From Coraliomargarita algicola (GTDB taxonomy: Bacteria; Verrucomicrobiota; Verrucomicrobiia; Opitutales; Coraliomargaritaceae): a stretch of DNA of 64,000 bases. Both the position numbers and the translations under genes were made by a program. Below the pieces are notes generated by a model that had not been told where the DNA came from, searched no databases, and saw nothing but the letters and a program-made list of their open reading frames with translations. The stretch lies in the NCBI RefSeq assembly GCF_033878955.1, contig NZ_CP138858.1:1736001-1800000 (forward strand), read 5' to 3'. Positions within the stretch are counted from its first letter, which is position 1; every line of letters begins with the position of its first letter. This document shows, in pieces, positions 8,583 through 16,300 of this stretch.

Positions 8583-8851
8583 TCTTCGCTATTATCCCCG
8601 CTCTGACGCTCCTTCGCGACATTCACCACTAACTGACGTCCTGCCAACTCTTGTCCATCGAGTTGACGGATCGCTTCTTGCCCTGCGGCTTCATCAGCCA
8701 TCGTCACAAAACCAAAACCGCGGGGGCGACCACCACCTGGGCGCGTCACAATGACAGAGTCCTCCACCACACCGGTTTGTCCAAAAATCTCACGGAGATC
8801 TTCGGCAGTGGCATCGAAAGAAAGGTTACCTACATAGAGTCGGACGGACAT
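8576..8851 (-). CDS. RRM-domain RNA-binding protein
   Basis: A 91-residue protein consisting of one RNA recognition motif of the short bacterial (cyanobacterial Rbp-like) type. RNP2 is LYVGNLSF at residues 5-12 and RNP1 is RGFGFVTM near residues 44-51; both contain the aromatic residues that stack on RNA. The tail is short and acidic (NSEEE). Such proteins bind single-stranded RNA and are often cold-induced, though this has not been shown for this phylum. A second RRM gene with a Gly/Arg tail lies at 11675-12061 on the same strand. The leader upstream of the start contains low-complexity repeats. Confidence 0.95.
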   Translation of the reverse strand: MSVRLYVGNLSFDATAEDLREIFGQTGVVEDSVIVTRPGGGRPRGFGFVTMADEAAGQEAIRQLDGQELAGRQLVVNVAKERQSGDNSEEE

Positions 8852-8880
8852 AATATTAAGAATTAGAAATTAAGAATTTG

Positions 8881-8907
8881 GAAATGGGAAATGGGAAATG
8901 GGAAATG
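8881..8907. repeat. Heptanucleotide tandem repeat (GAAATGG), about 4 copies
   Basis: Three full units and one 6-base remnant of GAAATGG follow an AT-rich stretch with repeated TTAAGAATT words. The tract begins 30 bases upstream of the RRM gene start (minus strand), so it lies in its leader or promoter. A similar AT-rich repeat (ATTAGGATTT) is at 12706-12737. Confidence 0.7.
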
Positions 8908-9129
8908 AAGATTGGGAATGATGGACTGGCAATCTAATAGCGAAGCACTAAAAACCCTAGGCCAGCCACCTGAAAACACTGCGGCATTCCACGACTGACA
9001 ACCTTTTATTGTAATTTACTCAGATTCAGATTTGCCAACATCAGCCATGGGGGCTTGCTTGAGAGCTTCACAGAGTCAGCATGCCGAAGGGCTAGGCGGC
9101 TCTTGTATCGATTTAAAACTGGGGGCGTA

Positions 9130-10932
9130 ATGTGCTATAGCACGCCCCACCGACCACTGACGCACGTGAGCAAGAAAACTAAAAAGAAAAGTACGATCCT
9201 GCGGGTCTCCGCCTACCTGTTCCGCTACAAAAGCTTATTTTGGCTGACGATCGGGCTGGCAGGCAGTATGGCAGCGATGGAAATTGCAGTGCCTATTGCA
9301 ATCCAGCGCATCTTCGACGGGCTACAGGCCACCGATGCCCTCGACGGCTTACTCTACGGCGTCGGCCTGATCGCACTCCTCTACCTAGGCAGCGAGGTTT
9401 TCAATAGCCTGCGCATTCGGGTCAACAATACCCTGGAACAACGCGTATTACTGGAAATGCGCCGCGACCTACACAGTAAACTGCTACGCCTGCCGGTATC
9501 TTTTTACGACCAACGCAAGAGCGGAGAAATCTCCTCGCGTGTGATCGAAGACGTAGCCGCGGTGGAGCGCGCCCTGCTCGACGGCACCGAACAGGGCACG
9601 GGCGCCATCCTACGCATCGTCGGCATCACCACTGTGCTCTTCATCATGCAGCCCTTCTTGGCCTGGTTCGTATTTCTCCCCGTGCCCATCCTATTGCTAG
9701 TGGGCGTGCTTTACTCCAAGCGCTCGCGCAAGGTATGGAAAAGCGTGCGTGAAAGCGCTGGCGAGCTCAACAGCTTGTTGGTCGAAGACATCCAAGGCAA
9801 CCGCCTGATTCAGACCTTCGGCTTGCAAAAGCGTGAATCCGCTCGCTTCGAAACCAAGGCAGAAGACCTGCGCGCCAAGACGCTCTTCGCGATGTTCCGC
9901 TGGTCGCTCTACAACCCGGCCACCTCACTGGTCACCAAGCTGGGCTTCCTCAGTATCGTCGCGGTAGGCGGCTACCTGGTGCTACAAGACACCGCCGACT
10001 TCACAATGGGCAAGCTGATCGCCTTCTTCTTGTTGGCCAACATGCTCTATCAGCCCATCTCGCAGCTACATGGGCTCAACCACTTGATCGCCGCGGGGCG
10101 CGCCTCCGGCGAACGCGTGTTTGAAGTATTGGATGCACAAGTCGAAGTCGACGAACCAGAAAAAGTGACACCACTGCCCGCGGGCCCGATCGAAGTGACT
10201 TTCGATCAGGCAGGCTTTGAATACCCGGGCCGCCCCGCCGTGCTCGACCAATTCGAGCTGACGCTGGAAGCCAACAAGGTGACCGCCATCGTCGGCCATA
10301 CAGGTGCGGGTAAGTCCACCGTGGCCAACCTCGCCATGCGCACCTATGATGTGAGCACGGGCACCGTTAAACTCTCTGGCGTCGACATTCGCGAGCTCAG
10401 CCTTAGCGAGCTACACGACAAAGTCGGCCACGTCGCGCAAGATCCCTTCCTCTTCGAAGGCACCGTGCGCGACAACCTGGTGCTAGCCAAAGCAGATGCC
10501 AGCGATGCCGAAATCGTGCACGCCCTGGAACAAGCCTGCGCGTGGGAATTCGTCGATGCCCTGCCCGAAGGCCTCGACACCAATATCGGCGAAAAAGGCA
10601 TTCGCCTGAGTCAAGGTGAGAAACAACGCCTCACCATTGCCCGGGTCTTACTCAAGAACCCGCCGTTCGTCATTTTGGACGAAGCCACCGCCAGTGTCGA
10701 CACCATCACCGAGCGCAAAATCCAAGAGGCTCTCGACCGCTTGGTGCAACAGCGCACTGTGCTGGTGATCGCCCACCGCCTCTCCACTGTGCGTCGTGCG
10801 GATAAGATCGTCGTGATGGAGCAAGGCCAAATTATCGAATCCGGCTCCCACGAGGCACTCATCGAGCAAGGGGGCCACTATGCCGACCTCTGGCAACACC
10901 AGAGCGACCTGATTCCCGAATACTCCAGCTAA
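9130..10932 (+). CDS. ABC transporter, fused membrane and ATPase domains (exporter type)
   Basis: A homodimer-type ABC exporter half-molecule of about 600 residues. The N-terminal half has six predicted membrane helices (ABC_membrane, type IV exporter fold) and the C-terminal half is the nucleotide-binding domain: Walker A GHTGAGKST, signature LSQGEKQRLTIAR, Walker B FVILDEATASVD and the H-loop AHRLSTV. It may export lipid, peptide or drug; the MsbA/multidrug group is most like it. The frame is open from 9055; the ATG at 9130 follows a purine-rich GGGGG, while a GTG at 9166 (giving a VSKKTKKK start) is also possible. No substrate clue in the neighbours. Confidence 0.92.
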   Translation: MCYSTPHRPLTHVSKKTKKKSTILRVSAYLFRYKSLFWLTIGLAGSMAAMEIAVPIAIQRIFDGLQATDALDGLLYGVGLIALLYLGSEVFNSLRIRVNNTLEQRVLLEMRRDLHSKLLRLPVSFYDQRKSGEISSRVIEDVAAVERALLDGTEQGTGAILRIVGITTVLFIMQPFLAWFVFLPVPILLLVGVLYSKRSRKVWKSVRESAGELNSLLVEDIQGNRLIQTFGLQKRESARFETKAEDLRAKTLFAMFRWSLYNPATSLVTKLGFLSIVAVGGYLVLQDTADFTMGKLIAFFLLANMLYQPISQLHGLNHLIAAGRASGERVFEVLDAQVEVDEPEKVTPLPAGPIEVTFDQAGFEYPGRPAVLDQFELTLEANKVTAIVGHTGAGKSTVANLAMRTYDVSTGTVKLSGVDIRELSLSELHDKVGHVAQDPFLFEGTVRDNLVLAKADASDAEIVHALEQACAWEFVDALPEGLDTNIGEKGIRLSQGEKQRLTIARVLLKNPPFVILDEATASVDTITERKIQEALDRLVQQRTVLVIAHRLSTVRRADKIVVMEQGQIIESGSHEALIEQGGHYADLWQHQSDLIPEYSS

Positions 10933-10988
10933 ACTGCAGGTTCAACCTTCAATGTTCCAGCTTCGGTCTTCTATCTACGTTTCCCCCT

Positions 10989-11017
10989 TGACGATAATTT
11001 TCCAGACAGGCTTAATT
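10989..11017 (+). promoter_or_regulatory. Candidate sigma-70-type promoter of the HPr gene
   Basis: TTGACG (10989-10994) and CTTAAT (11012-11017) are separated by 17 bases, giving 5 of 6 and 4 of 6 consensus matches. A start near 11024 would leave an 80-base leader before the HPr ATG. Pattern match only. Confidence 0.4.
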
Positions 11018-11105
11018 AAAAATCAACAGAGTTCACAACGATTTCAGCAAAATTGGATTATTTCTTGCTAATATCAGCAGTAACTCTTTTTTAACGGCAC
11101 TACAC

Positions 11106-11411
11106 ATGAGCACACCAGAAACAAGTGACAGCAGCGAATCTTTACAAAAAGAACTCGTTGTACAAAATAAGATGGGTATCCACGCCCGTCCTGCAGCCAT
11201 GATCGTACGTATTGCAAACACATACGGCGGCGAAGTTTGGGTGGAAAAAGATGGCGAGCAGGTCAATGGCAAAAGCATCATGGGCCTCATGATGCTAGCA
11301 GCGGGAAAAGGCTCCAAACTCGTAGTCCGCACCGAAGGTGCCGCCCAAGACGGCGAGCGCATGCTAAACGAACTTGGCGATCTCTTTGATCGTCGCTTCG
11401 AAGAAGCTTAG
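11106..11411 (+). CDS. ptsH: HPr family phosphocarrier protein
   Basis: A 101-residue protein with a complete HPr domain after a polar extension of about 14 residues. The phosphorylated histidine is His26 in GIHARPAA, the active-site context of PTS HPr. A serine equivalent to Ser46 is present (Ser57 in NGKSIMGLMML), so HPr-kinase regulation is possible. HPr passes phosphate from enzyme I to sugar-specific EII proteins, but in many bacteria lacking PTS permeases it serves a regulatory (Npr-like) role. No enzyme I or EII gene is next to it, so which role applies here cannot be said. It is flanked by its own candidate promoter. Confidence 0.94.
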   Translation: MSTPETSDSSESLQKELVVQNKMGIHARPAAMIVRIANTYGGEVWVEKDGEQVNGKSIMGLMMLAAGKGSKLVVRTEGAAQDGERMLNELGDLFDRRFEEA

Positions 11412-11588
11412 GCACAACGACTAGCGAAGCTCTTAGACCTCGTTGGCCACAAGCCACTAAACACGCAGGCAACGGGCCAAGAAATCCAAGCCTACGGGGC
11501 TTAACGACGCCTGGCCGCAAGCGCGTAGCAGCTGTCTCCGCTCTTCGAACAGAGGCAAGGGTGCCAGCACACGCCGCAGCCCACACAT

Positions 11589-11622
11589 AAAAAACGGGGC
11601 TCGCTTACGCGAACCCCGTTGA
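11589..11622 (-). terminator. Rho-independent terminator of the Gly-rich RRM gene
   Basis: Read on the minus strand, AACGGGG and CCCCGTT (with inner TCGC/GCGA pairing) form a stem of about 11 bp followed by TTTTTTAT. It lies about 50 bases past the stop of the RRM gene at 11675. Confidence 0.82.
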
Positions 11623-11674
11623 AAGTGATTTATTTCCTCAAATGGAGGAAATGGTGTGATGAAACCAGTCGGAA

Positions 11675-12061
11675 CTAGTAGCTATCACGACCACGGCCAC
11701 CACGGTCTCCGCCGCGTCCGCCACGGTCACCACCGCGTCCGCCACGATCACCGCCACGGTTAAAACCGCCACGACCACCGCCACCGTAACCGCCGCCACC
11801 TTGTGGACGTTCTTCACGGGGACGTGCTTCATTAATGGTGAGGGCACGACCGAGGAATTCCTCGCCGTTCAGGCCTTCGATTGCTGCATTCATTTCTTCT
11901 GGAGTTCCCATCGAGACGAAAGCGAAACCGCGGGGGCGGCCTGACTCACGGTCTTTGACGATGAAAACGTCGCTTACAGTTCCGTGCGCTTCGAAAAGCT
12001 CGCGGAGATCACTATCAGTAGTGTCGTAGGACAGATTGCCTACATACATCTTTGTATTCAT
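11675..12061 (-). CDS. RRM RNA-binding protein with Gly/Arg-rich tail
   Basis: A 128-residue protein: one RRM (residues 3-80; RNP2 MYVGNLSY, RNP1 RGFAFVSM) followed by a low-complexity tail of Gly, Arg and Asp with repeated GGDRGGRGGD units, like the glycine-rich Rbp proteins of cyanobacteria and plant GRPs. The RRM binds RNA; RGG-type tails add nonspecific RNA affinity and can favour condensates. The region upstream of the start (to the RlmH gene) is 193 bases long and AT-rich, so a long regulated leader is possible, as in cold-shock genes. It is the second RRM protein of this window, with the same strand orientation as the first. A strong terminator follows. Confidence 0.95.
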   Translation of the reverse strand: MNTKMYVGNLSYDTTDSDLRELFEAHGTVSDVFIVKDRESGRPRGFAFVSMGTPEEMNAAIEGLNGEEFLGRALTINEARPREERPQGGGGYGGGGRGGFNRGGDRGGRGGDRGGRGGDRGGRGRDSY

Positions 12062-12254
12062 TTATTTACCTTTATCTTTGGGCTATCCCACTTGCTTCGT
12101 TGCTTTGAGTTTCGCTTGAATGCGAATTCGACCTGACTGAATACATTTTTACTTTATCCAACTGATGCTACCCATGCTCTGAATGTTAACATGTGTTATA
12201 GAAAGTGCATCCTTATCGTGACTTTTTTTAAAATTGCAAGACGCATTTTGTGAA

Positions 12255-12698
12255 CTAAACGTGATGATATTTGGAGCCAGTTTGAATCGAAACGGCACGA
12301 TAGAGCTGCTCACACACCAGCATCCGGGCAATCTCGTGAGTGAAGGTAAGTGGCGAGAGCGCAAAGAGCGCGTCGGCGCGCTGCTTCACCGAATCACTGA
12401 GGCCATAGGCCCCCCCGATAATAAAAACAGCTGGCCGGCCCTGCAGGGCATACAGCTCATCGGCAAGCTTCTGCGAGCTGCGCGTGACGCCCTCTTCCGC
12501 CATGGCATAAATGCGGGCATCGCTACGTTTACTCAGCGCTTCTAGAATGCGCTGCCCCTCGCTCTCGACATCGCCGTCCTTCAACTCAAGTAAGTCAAAA
12601 TTCCCCTGCCGCTTCAGACGCTTGCAAAAATCCTCACACAGCGCCGCCAATGGACGATTTTTCATTTTGCCAATGGCAATTACGGTGTAACGAAACAT
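12255..12698 (-). CDS. rlmH: 23S rRNA (pseudouridine-1915 N3)-methyltransferase RlmH
   Basis: RlmH is a SPOUT (trefoil-knot) methyltransferase that methylates pseudouridine 1915 in helix 69 of 23S rRNA on assembled 70S ribosomes, using SAM. The 147-residue length is close to the usual 155. Conserved blocks are visible: the N-terminal strand YTVIAIGKMK, IYAMAEEGVTRSSQKLAD, the SAM-binding knot loop FIIGGAYGLS, and the C-terminal LTFTHEIARMLVCEQLYRA ending in the catalytic YHH tail (GSKYHHV). It lies downstream of the EEP-fold gene on the same strand with a 30-base gap, so they may be co-transcribed. Confidence 0.96.
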   Translation of the reverse strand: MFRYTVIAIGKMKNRPLAALCEDFCKRLKRQGNFDLLELKDGDVESEGQRILEALSKRSDARIYAMAEEGVTRSSQKLADELYALQGRPAVFIIGGAYGLSDSVKQRADALFALSPLTFTHEIARMLVCEQLYRAVSIQTGSKYHHV

Positions 12699-12728
12699 TT
12701 ATAAGAATTAGGATTTAAAAATTAAGAT

Positions 12729-13529
12729 TTAGGATTTCCGCAGTATATCCAACTCGATAAAGACAGGGCGGTGATCGCTTACATAGCTACGCAAAACCTG
12801 ACTGGAACGCACTCTGTAGCTTGGCGGCACAAAGATAAAATCGAGCCCATGCATCGGCAATAGCGAAGGAAACGTACGACACTTACGCCCAGTCGGACAC
12901 AGCGCATATTCGCATTGATCTTGTAAATAGCTAAACAAGTGACGCACCGCATCCCCAAGCTTACCCGAGCCACTGTTAAAATCGCCACAAACGATGGGCG
13001 AGAGGTGCGGCGTCCCCTCTACAGTATATTTCTTATCATCCAAGAATTGGATCAAACGCTCAACCTGCTCAATCCGCCGTACCCGCGAGCGAAAATCGAG
13101 GTGTAAATTAACCACGGGCAAAATACCATGCGGGGTCTCCAGCTCAGCACACATAAAGCCCTTTTCGCCTAGCGAAGCGCGACCAAACGCCTTGTGCTCG
13201 GCATGCACGATCGGGTAGCGCGACAACAGACCGTTGCCATAAGCAAGTGGCAATTTACCCGCACGACGATTGTGCACTCCCAGATAAGCATGCGCATATT
13301 CCGTCTGTGCCTGTAGCGAATCCAGCAAATGAATACGTCGATTCCAATGCGAATCTTCATCGACCTCTTGCAAGGCCACAATATCGGCGCCCACTTGATT
13401 CAACAAGTGGGCGACCCGTTTGAGACTGCGCTCGATCCCACGCGCAGAGTGAAATCCCTGATAGGTGGACAAACCTCGCCCGTGCGCTATATTCAGCGTC
13501 AGCACGCGAAGCGTATCCGAACCAGGCAT
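12729..13529 (-). CDS. Endonuclease/exonuclease/phosphatase-fold hydrolase
   Basis: A 266-residue metal-dependent hydrolase of the EEP superfamily (DNase I/exonuclease III/sphingomyelinase fold). The diagnostic residues are all present: LTLNIAHG near the start (metal-site Asn), VALQEVDED (Glu ligand), VNLHLDFRS, CGDFNSG (catalytic Asp/Asn pair), and a C-terminal SDHRPVFIEL (catalytic His). No signal peptide is seen, so it is probably cytosolic; the substrate could be DNA, a phospholipid head group or a phosphoester. The frame extends to 13604, but that would overlap the upstream gene; the ATG at 13529, seven bases after that gene's stop codon, gives the usual domain start. Confidence 0.88.
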   Translation of the reverse strand: MPGSDTLRVLTLNIAHGRGLSTYQGFHSARGIERSLKRVAHLLNQVGADIVALQEVDEDSHWNRRIHLLDSLQAQTEYAHAYLGVHNRRAGKLPLAYGNGLLSRYPIVHAEHKAFGRASLGEKGFMCAELETPHGILPVVNLHLDFRSRVRRIEQVERLIQFLDDKKYTVEGTPHLSPIVCGDFNSGSGKLGDAVRHLFSYLQDQCEYALCPTGRKCRTFPSLLPMHGLDFIFVPPSYRVRSSQVLRSYVSDHRPVFIELDILRKS

Positions 13530-13536
13530 CGTGTAA

Positions 13537-14307
13537 TTACGACTCGTTAGCGTCTTTGACCGACTTAGCGTAAAGCGAGACCGACTTAAACAAGCTATCG
13601 GCAAAAGAGGCGATTGTAACGAGGATCAGTTGCAACTCCACATCGGAAAAGCTCAACGACTCGCCCTCCTTGAATACCTTACGCTCATCGACCAGCTTGC
13701 CCTGTGGCTTCTCCGAATTTGATTCGAGAATCTTAATGGTTTTCAGCTCCAGCACCAATTCACCATTTTCGTCAAGTTGTGGCTCTTTGACCACGCCCCC
13801 TTGCTGCATAAACGCCTGCATGATGAATCCCAGCGAAATGATCGAATCTTCCAGCTCGCACATAATGCCATAGTCTTGTTCCAAACGGTTAAACTTTTCG
13901 TCCAACTGCACAGGAACAAAGGCCTGCTGTGCTTTCTGAGCCTCTTGCTGCGCTTCCTGGCTGACATTGGCATTAGCCTTCGTCGCCTTAACCAAGGCCA
14001 AGAAAAAGTGCGCATTATTCATCCCCGTCACAGCAAGATTCAAGCAGTCGCCGATCACTTGGCGCACCAATAAATCGCGCGCATACGCCTGCATTTGTTC
14101 AAAATTCTGATGGCTGGGCGCCGCAGGCATAATCTTCGGGGCATTCACACGCGCATTATACGCGGCCTCCTGCACTCCCTCACGAGCGGCGAGGTTAAAT
14201 GCAAGCATGTCGAAATGACGCTGCAATCCAACCATGAACTGTTGAGCAATCTGTTGTAAATTGACCTGCTGAGGCTGGCCTTGATTTGGTTGTGGGTTTT
14301 CTGACAT
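13537..14307 (-). CDS. Conserved hypothetical cytosolic protein
   Basis: A 256-residue protein I do not recognise. The N-terminus is rich in Gln, Asn and Pro (SENPQPNQGQPQQVNLQQI), followed by helical, Ala-rich segments with a probable coiled coil around residues 115-140 (SQEAQQEAQKAQQ). There is no signal peptide or clear membrane helix. It precedes the EEP hydrolase gene by seven bases and so heads a probable three-gene transcript with RlmH. The ATG at 14307 directly abuts, head to head, an ATG of the plus-strand frame at 14308, so the promoter for this gene must lie inside or beyond the start of the divergent cardiolipin synthase frame. Confidence 0.7.
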   Translation of the reverse strand: MSENPQPNQGQPQQVNLQQIAQQFMVGLQRHFDMLAFNLAAREGVQEAAYNARVNAPKIMPAAPSHQNFEQMQAYARDLLVRQVIGDCLNLAVTGMNNAHFFLALVKATKANANVSQEAQQEAQKAQQAFVPVQLDEKFNRLEQDYGIMCELEDSIISLGFIMQAFMQQGGVVKEPQLDENGELVLELKTIKILESNSEKPQGKLVDERKVFKEGESLSFSDVELQLILVTIASFADSLFKSVSLYAKSVKDANES

Positions 14308-14406
14308 ATGCTGCTTAAACAATCAAAAGTAAGAGCTGGCACAATACTTGATTCTAAAATTAACAATTTCGTCGCACTCGCAGCCGAACTGGCATGGAAT
14401 TCAACT

Positions 14407-15846
14407 ATGTGGTCTTGGGTAAATGAACAGATAGTCGATCCGCTGATCCAACTGCTCGGGGGCAGTCTCGTCTTTGTATTCACAAATTTCACAGCCATCA
14501 TCGGCTTCCTGCTCGCGGCACTCATCATCCGTCGGGTCTTTGAAGAAAAGCGCAATCCCAGCAACTTCTTTGCCTGGTTTTTTATCGTGATCTTCATGCC
14601 TATCATCGGCGTGCCTCTCTACTTTATATTCGGAGGGCGCAAGAGCCGCAAGCTGGCCCGCAACAAACTAGAAGTCACCAGTCGCGCACTCGACATCGCC
14701 CAACAAACACAGCAGCACAAACATACGATCCAGCGCACCCATAGTCAGGGCAACCATTTCGAACTGCTGCCCGACGGCGAAACCGCATTCAAACGACTCT
14801 GTCACGAGATCGAGACTGCCGAGCACACCATCCATATCGCGACCTATATACTTGGAAACGACGAAACGGGTCACGCCATTGTCGATCGCTTGGCACAACG
14901 CGCCCAAGCCGGCATCAAGGTCCGGCTATTACTCGACTCACTCGGCAGCTGGAACTGCACCCGCGCAGCTCGCTATAAAATTCGCCGTGCAGGGGGTGAG
15001 GTCGCCATGTTCATGCCCGTCCTGCCAATCCAGACACAGACCTCTTCCAACCTGCGCAATCACCGGAAAATCGCAATCTTCGACAACTACCGCGCCATCA
15101 CCGGCGGCCAAAACATAGACATCCGCTTCATGGGTGCAGAGCAGACACCCGGACGCTTTACCGACTTCAGTATAGTCACTCAAGGCCCCGCCGTGGCCAC
15201 TTTCACCCGCACCTTTATCGCCGACTGGGCCTTTTCCCACAAGGAATCCCCCGCAGTGCACGAGGCATTGCTCCGCTACGTGCCCGAAGAGGCAGGCAAC
15301 AGCACTACCGAAATCATCACCAGTGGCCCCGATGCTCCCAACGACCCGCTCTGGGAGCAAATCGTACGTATCATTCAAGAATTCAAACAAAGCCTCACCA
15401 TCATCACCCCCTACTTCATCCCCGACGAAGTGGTCTTTCGTTCACTGATAGTTAAAGCCCACACCGGCCGCCATATACGACTGATCCTACCGCTCAAATC
15501 CAATCAGCGACTGACCGACATCGCTCGCTACCACTACCTCCGCGAACTCGACCAAGCAGGCATCGACATCCAATTCTATACCCCGCGCATGATGCACGGC
15601 AAACTCATCCTAGCCGATGGGATTGTGGCCATGACAGGCTCTGCCAATATCGACATGCGCTCGCTCTTCGTCAATTTCGAGATCGGTCAGCTACACTACA
15701 CTCCCTCCGACATAGCCATACTCACTCAATGGGCCGAATCGCTAGAAAAAGACTGCATCAGCTACCGCGAAGCCATCCGAGATCGCAAAATCCTGCCCAA
15801 CCGCATGCTCGAAGACCTTGTGCACCTAATTGCGCCCATGCTCTAA
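14407..15846 (+). CDS. Phospholipase D-family cardiolipin synthase
   Basis: A 479-residue membrane protein typical of ClsA-type synthases, which join two phosphatidylglycerols into cardiolipin. Two N-terminal membrane helices (VFVFTNFTAIIGFLLAALII and FFAWFFIVIFMPIIGVPLYF) are followed by two PLD domains, each with an HKD motif: NHRKIAIFDN with the downstream GGQNID, and MHGKLILADG with TGSANIDMRS. The frame opens at 14308, but family members start shortly before the first helix, so I favour the ATG at 14407. Because the divergent gene starts at 14307, this choice leaves a 99-base space for two promoters. Confidence 0.92.
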   Translation: MWSWVNEQIVDPLIQLLGGSLVFVFTNFTAIIGFLLAALIIRRVFEEKRNPSNFFAWFFIVIFMPIIGVPLYFIFGGRKSRKLARNKLEVTSRALDIAQQTQQHKHTIQRTHSQGNHFELLPDGETAFKRLCHEIETAEHTIHIATYILGNDETGHAIVDRLAQRAQAGIKVRLLLDSLGSWNCTRAARYKIRRAGGEVAMFMPVLPIQTQTSSNLRNHRKIAIFDNYRAITGGQNIDIRFMGAEQTPGRFTDFSIVTQGPAVATFTRTFIADWAFSHKESPAVHEALLRYVPEEAGNSTTEIITSGPDAPNDPLWEQIVRIIQEFKQSLTIITPYFIPDEVVFRSLIVKAHTGRHIRLILPLKSNQRLTDIARYHYLRELDQAGIDIQFYTPRMMHGKLILADGIVAMTGSANIDMRSLFVNFEIGQLHYTPSDIAILTQWAESLEKDCISYREAIRDRKILPNRMLEDLVHLIAPML

Positions 15847-15988
15847 CACCCCTCCCATGCGGCATCGACTCCGCTCCACACAGCACCCTACTGCGAACAG
15901 ACATCAGCTTGCTTACTTGCGTACTGTTACACCCAAAATCCTTCACCACCGTTCGACTCATCGCCATTTTTAACATAGGCTGAGTGCT

Positions 15989-16204
15989 ATGAGTGATCAC
16001 GTATATAAAAAAATCGAACTCGTTGGCTCTTCAAAGGAATCAATCGAAGCCGCCGCCCAAAATGCAGTCACCACTGCAAGCAAAACTGTGCGCAATATGC
16101 GCTGGCTGGAAGTCGGCGAAATCCGCGGCCATATCGTAGATGGCCAAGTCGAGCACTGGCAAGTCGGCGTCAAAATCGGTTTCACCTTAGACTCCGACGC
16201 ATAG
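15989..16204 (+). CDS. Dodecin (flavin-binding dodecamer)
   Basis: A 71-residue protein matching the dodecin family in length and sequence: the opening VYKKIELVGSS, the helix ESIEAAAQNAVTTASKTVRNM, the strand MRWLEVGEIRGHI whose Trp stacks on the flavin isoalloxazine ring, and VEHWQVGVKIGF. Dodecins form hollow dodecamers that store or buffer riboflavin/FMN (bacterial type) in the cytosol. It appears monocistronic, between the cardiolipin synthase and the peptide-binding protein genes. Confidence 0.96.
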   Translation: MSDHVYKKIELVGSSKESIEAAAQNAVTTASKTVRNMRWLEVGEIRGHIVDGQVEHWQVGVKIGFTLDSDA

Positions 16205-16300
16205 AGCGCTACAGCCATCGACAAAAGACGACGCCACGAAACAGTCTCCCCGCCTTTCCTCTTGCGAGACAGGCACGCGCCATTTATCGCCTAGGTGTAA

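Noticed and set aside
12699..12728. Promoter for rlmH in the AT-rich repeat tract
   Set aside because: The tract is low-complexity and gives many weak matches on both strands; a specific promoter cannot be supported, and readthrough from the upstream gene is likely.
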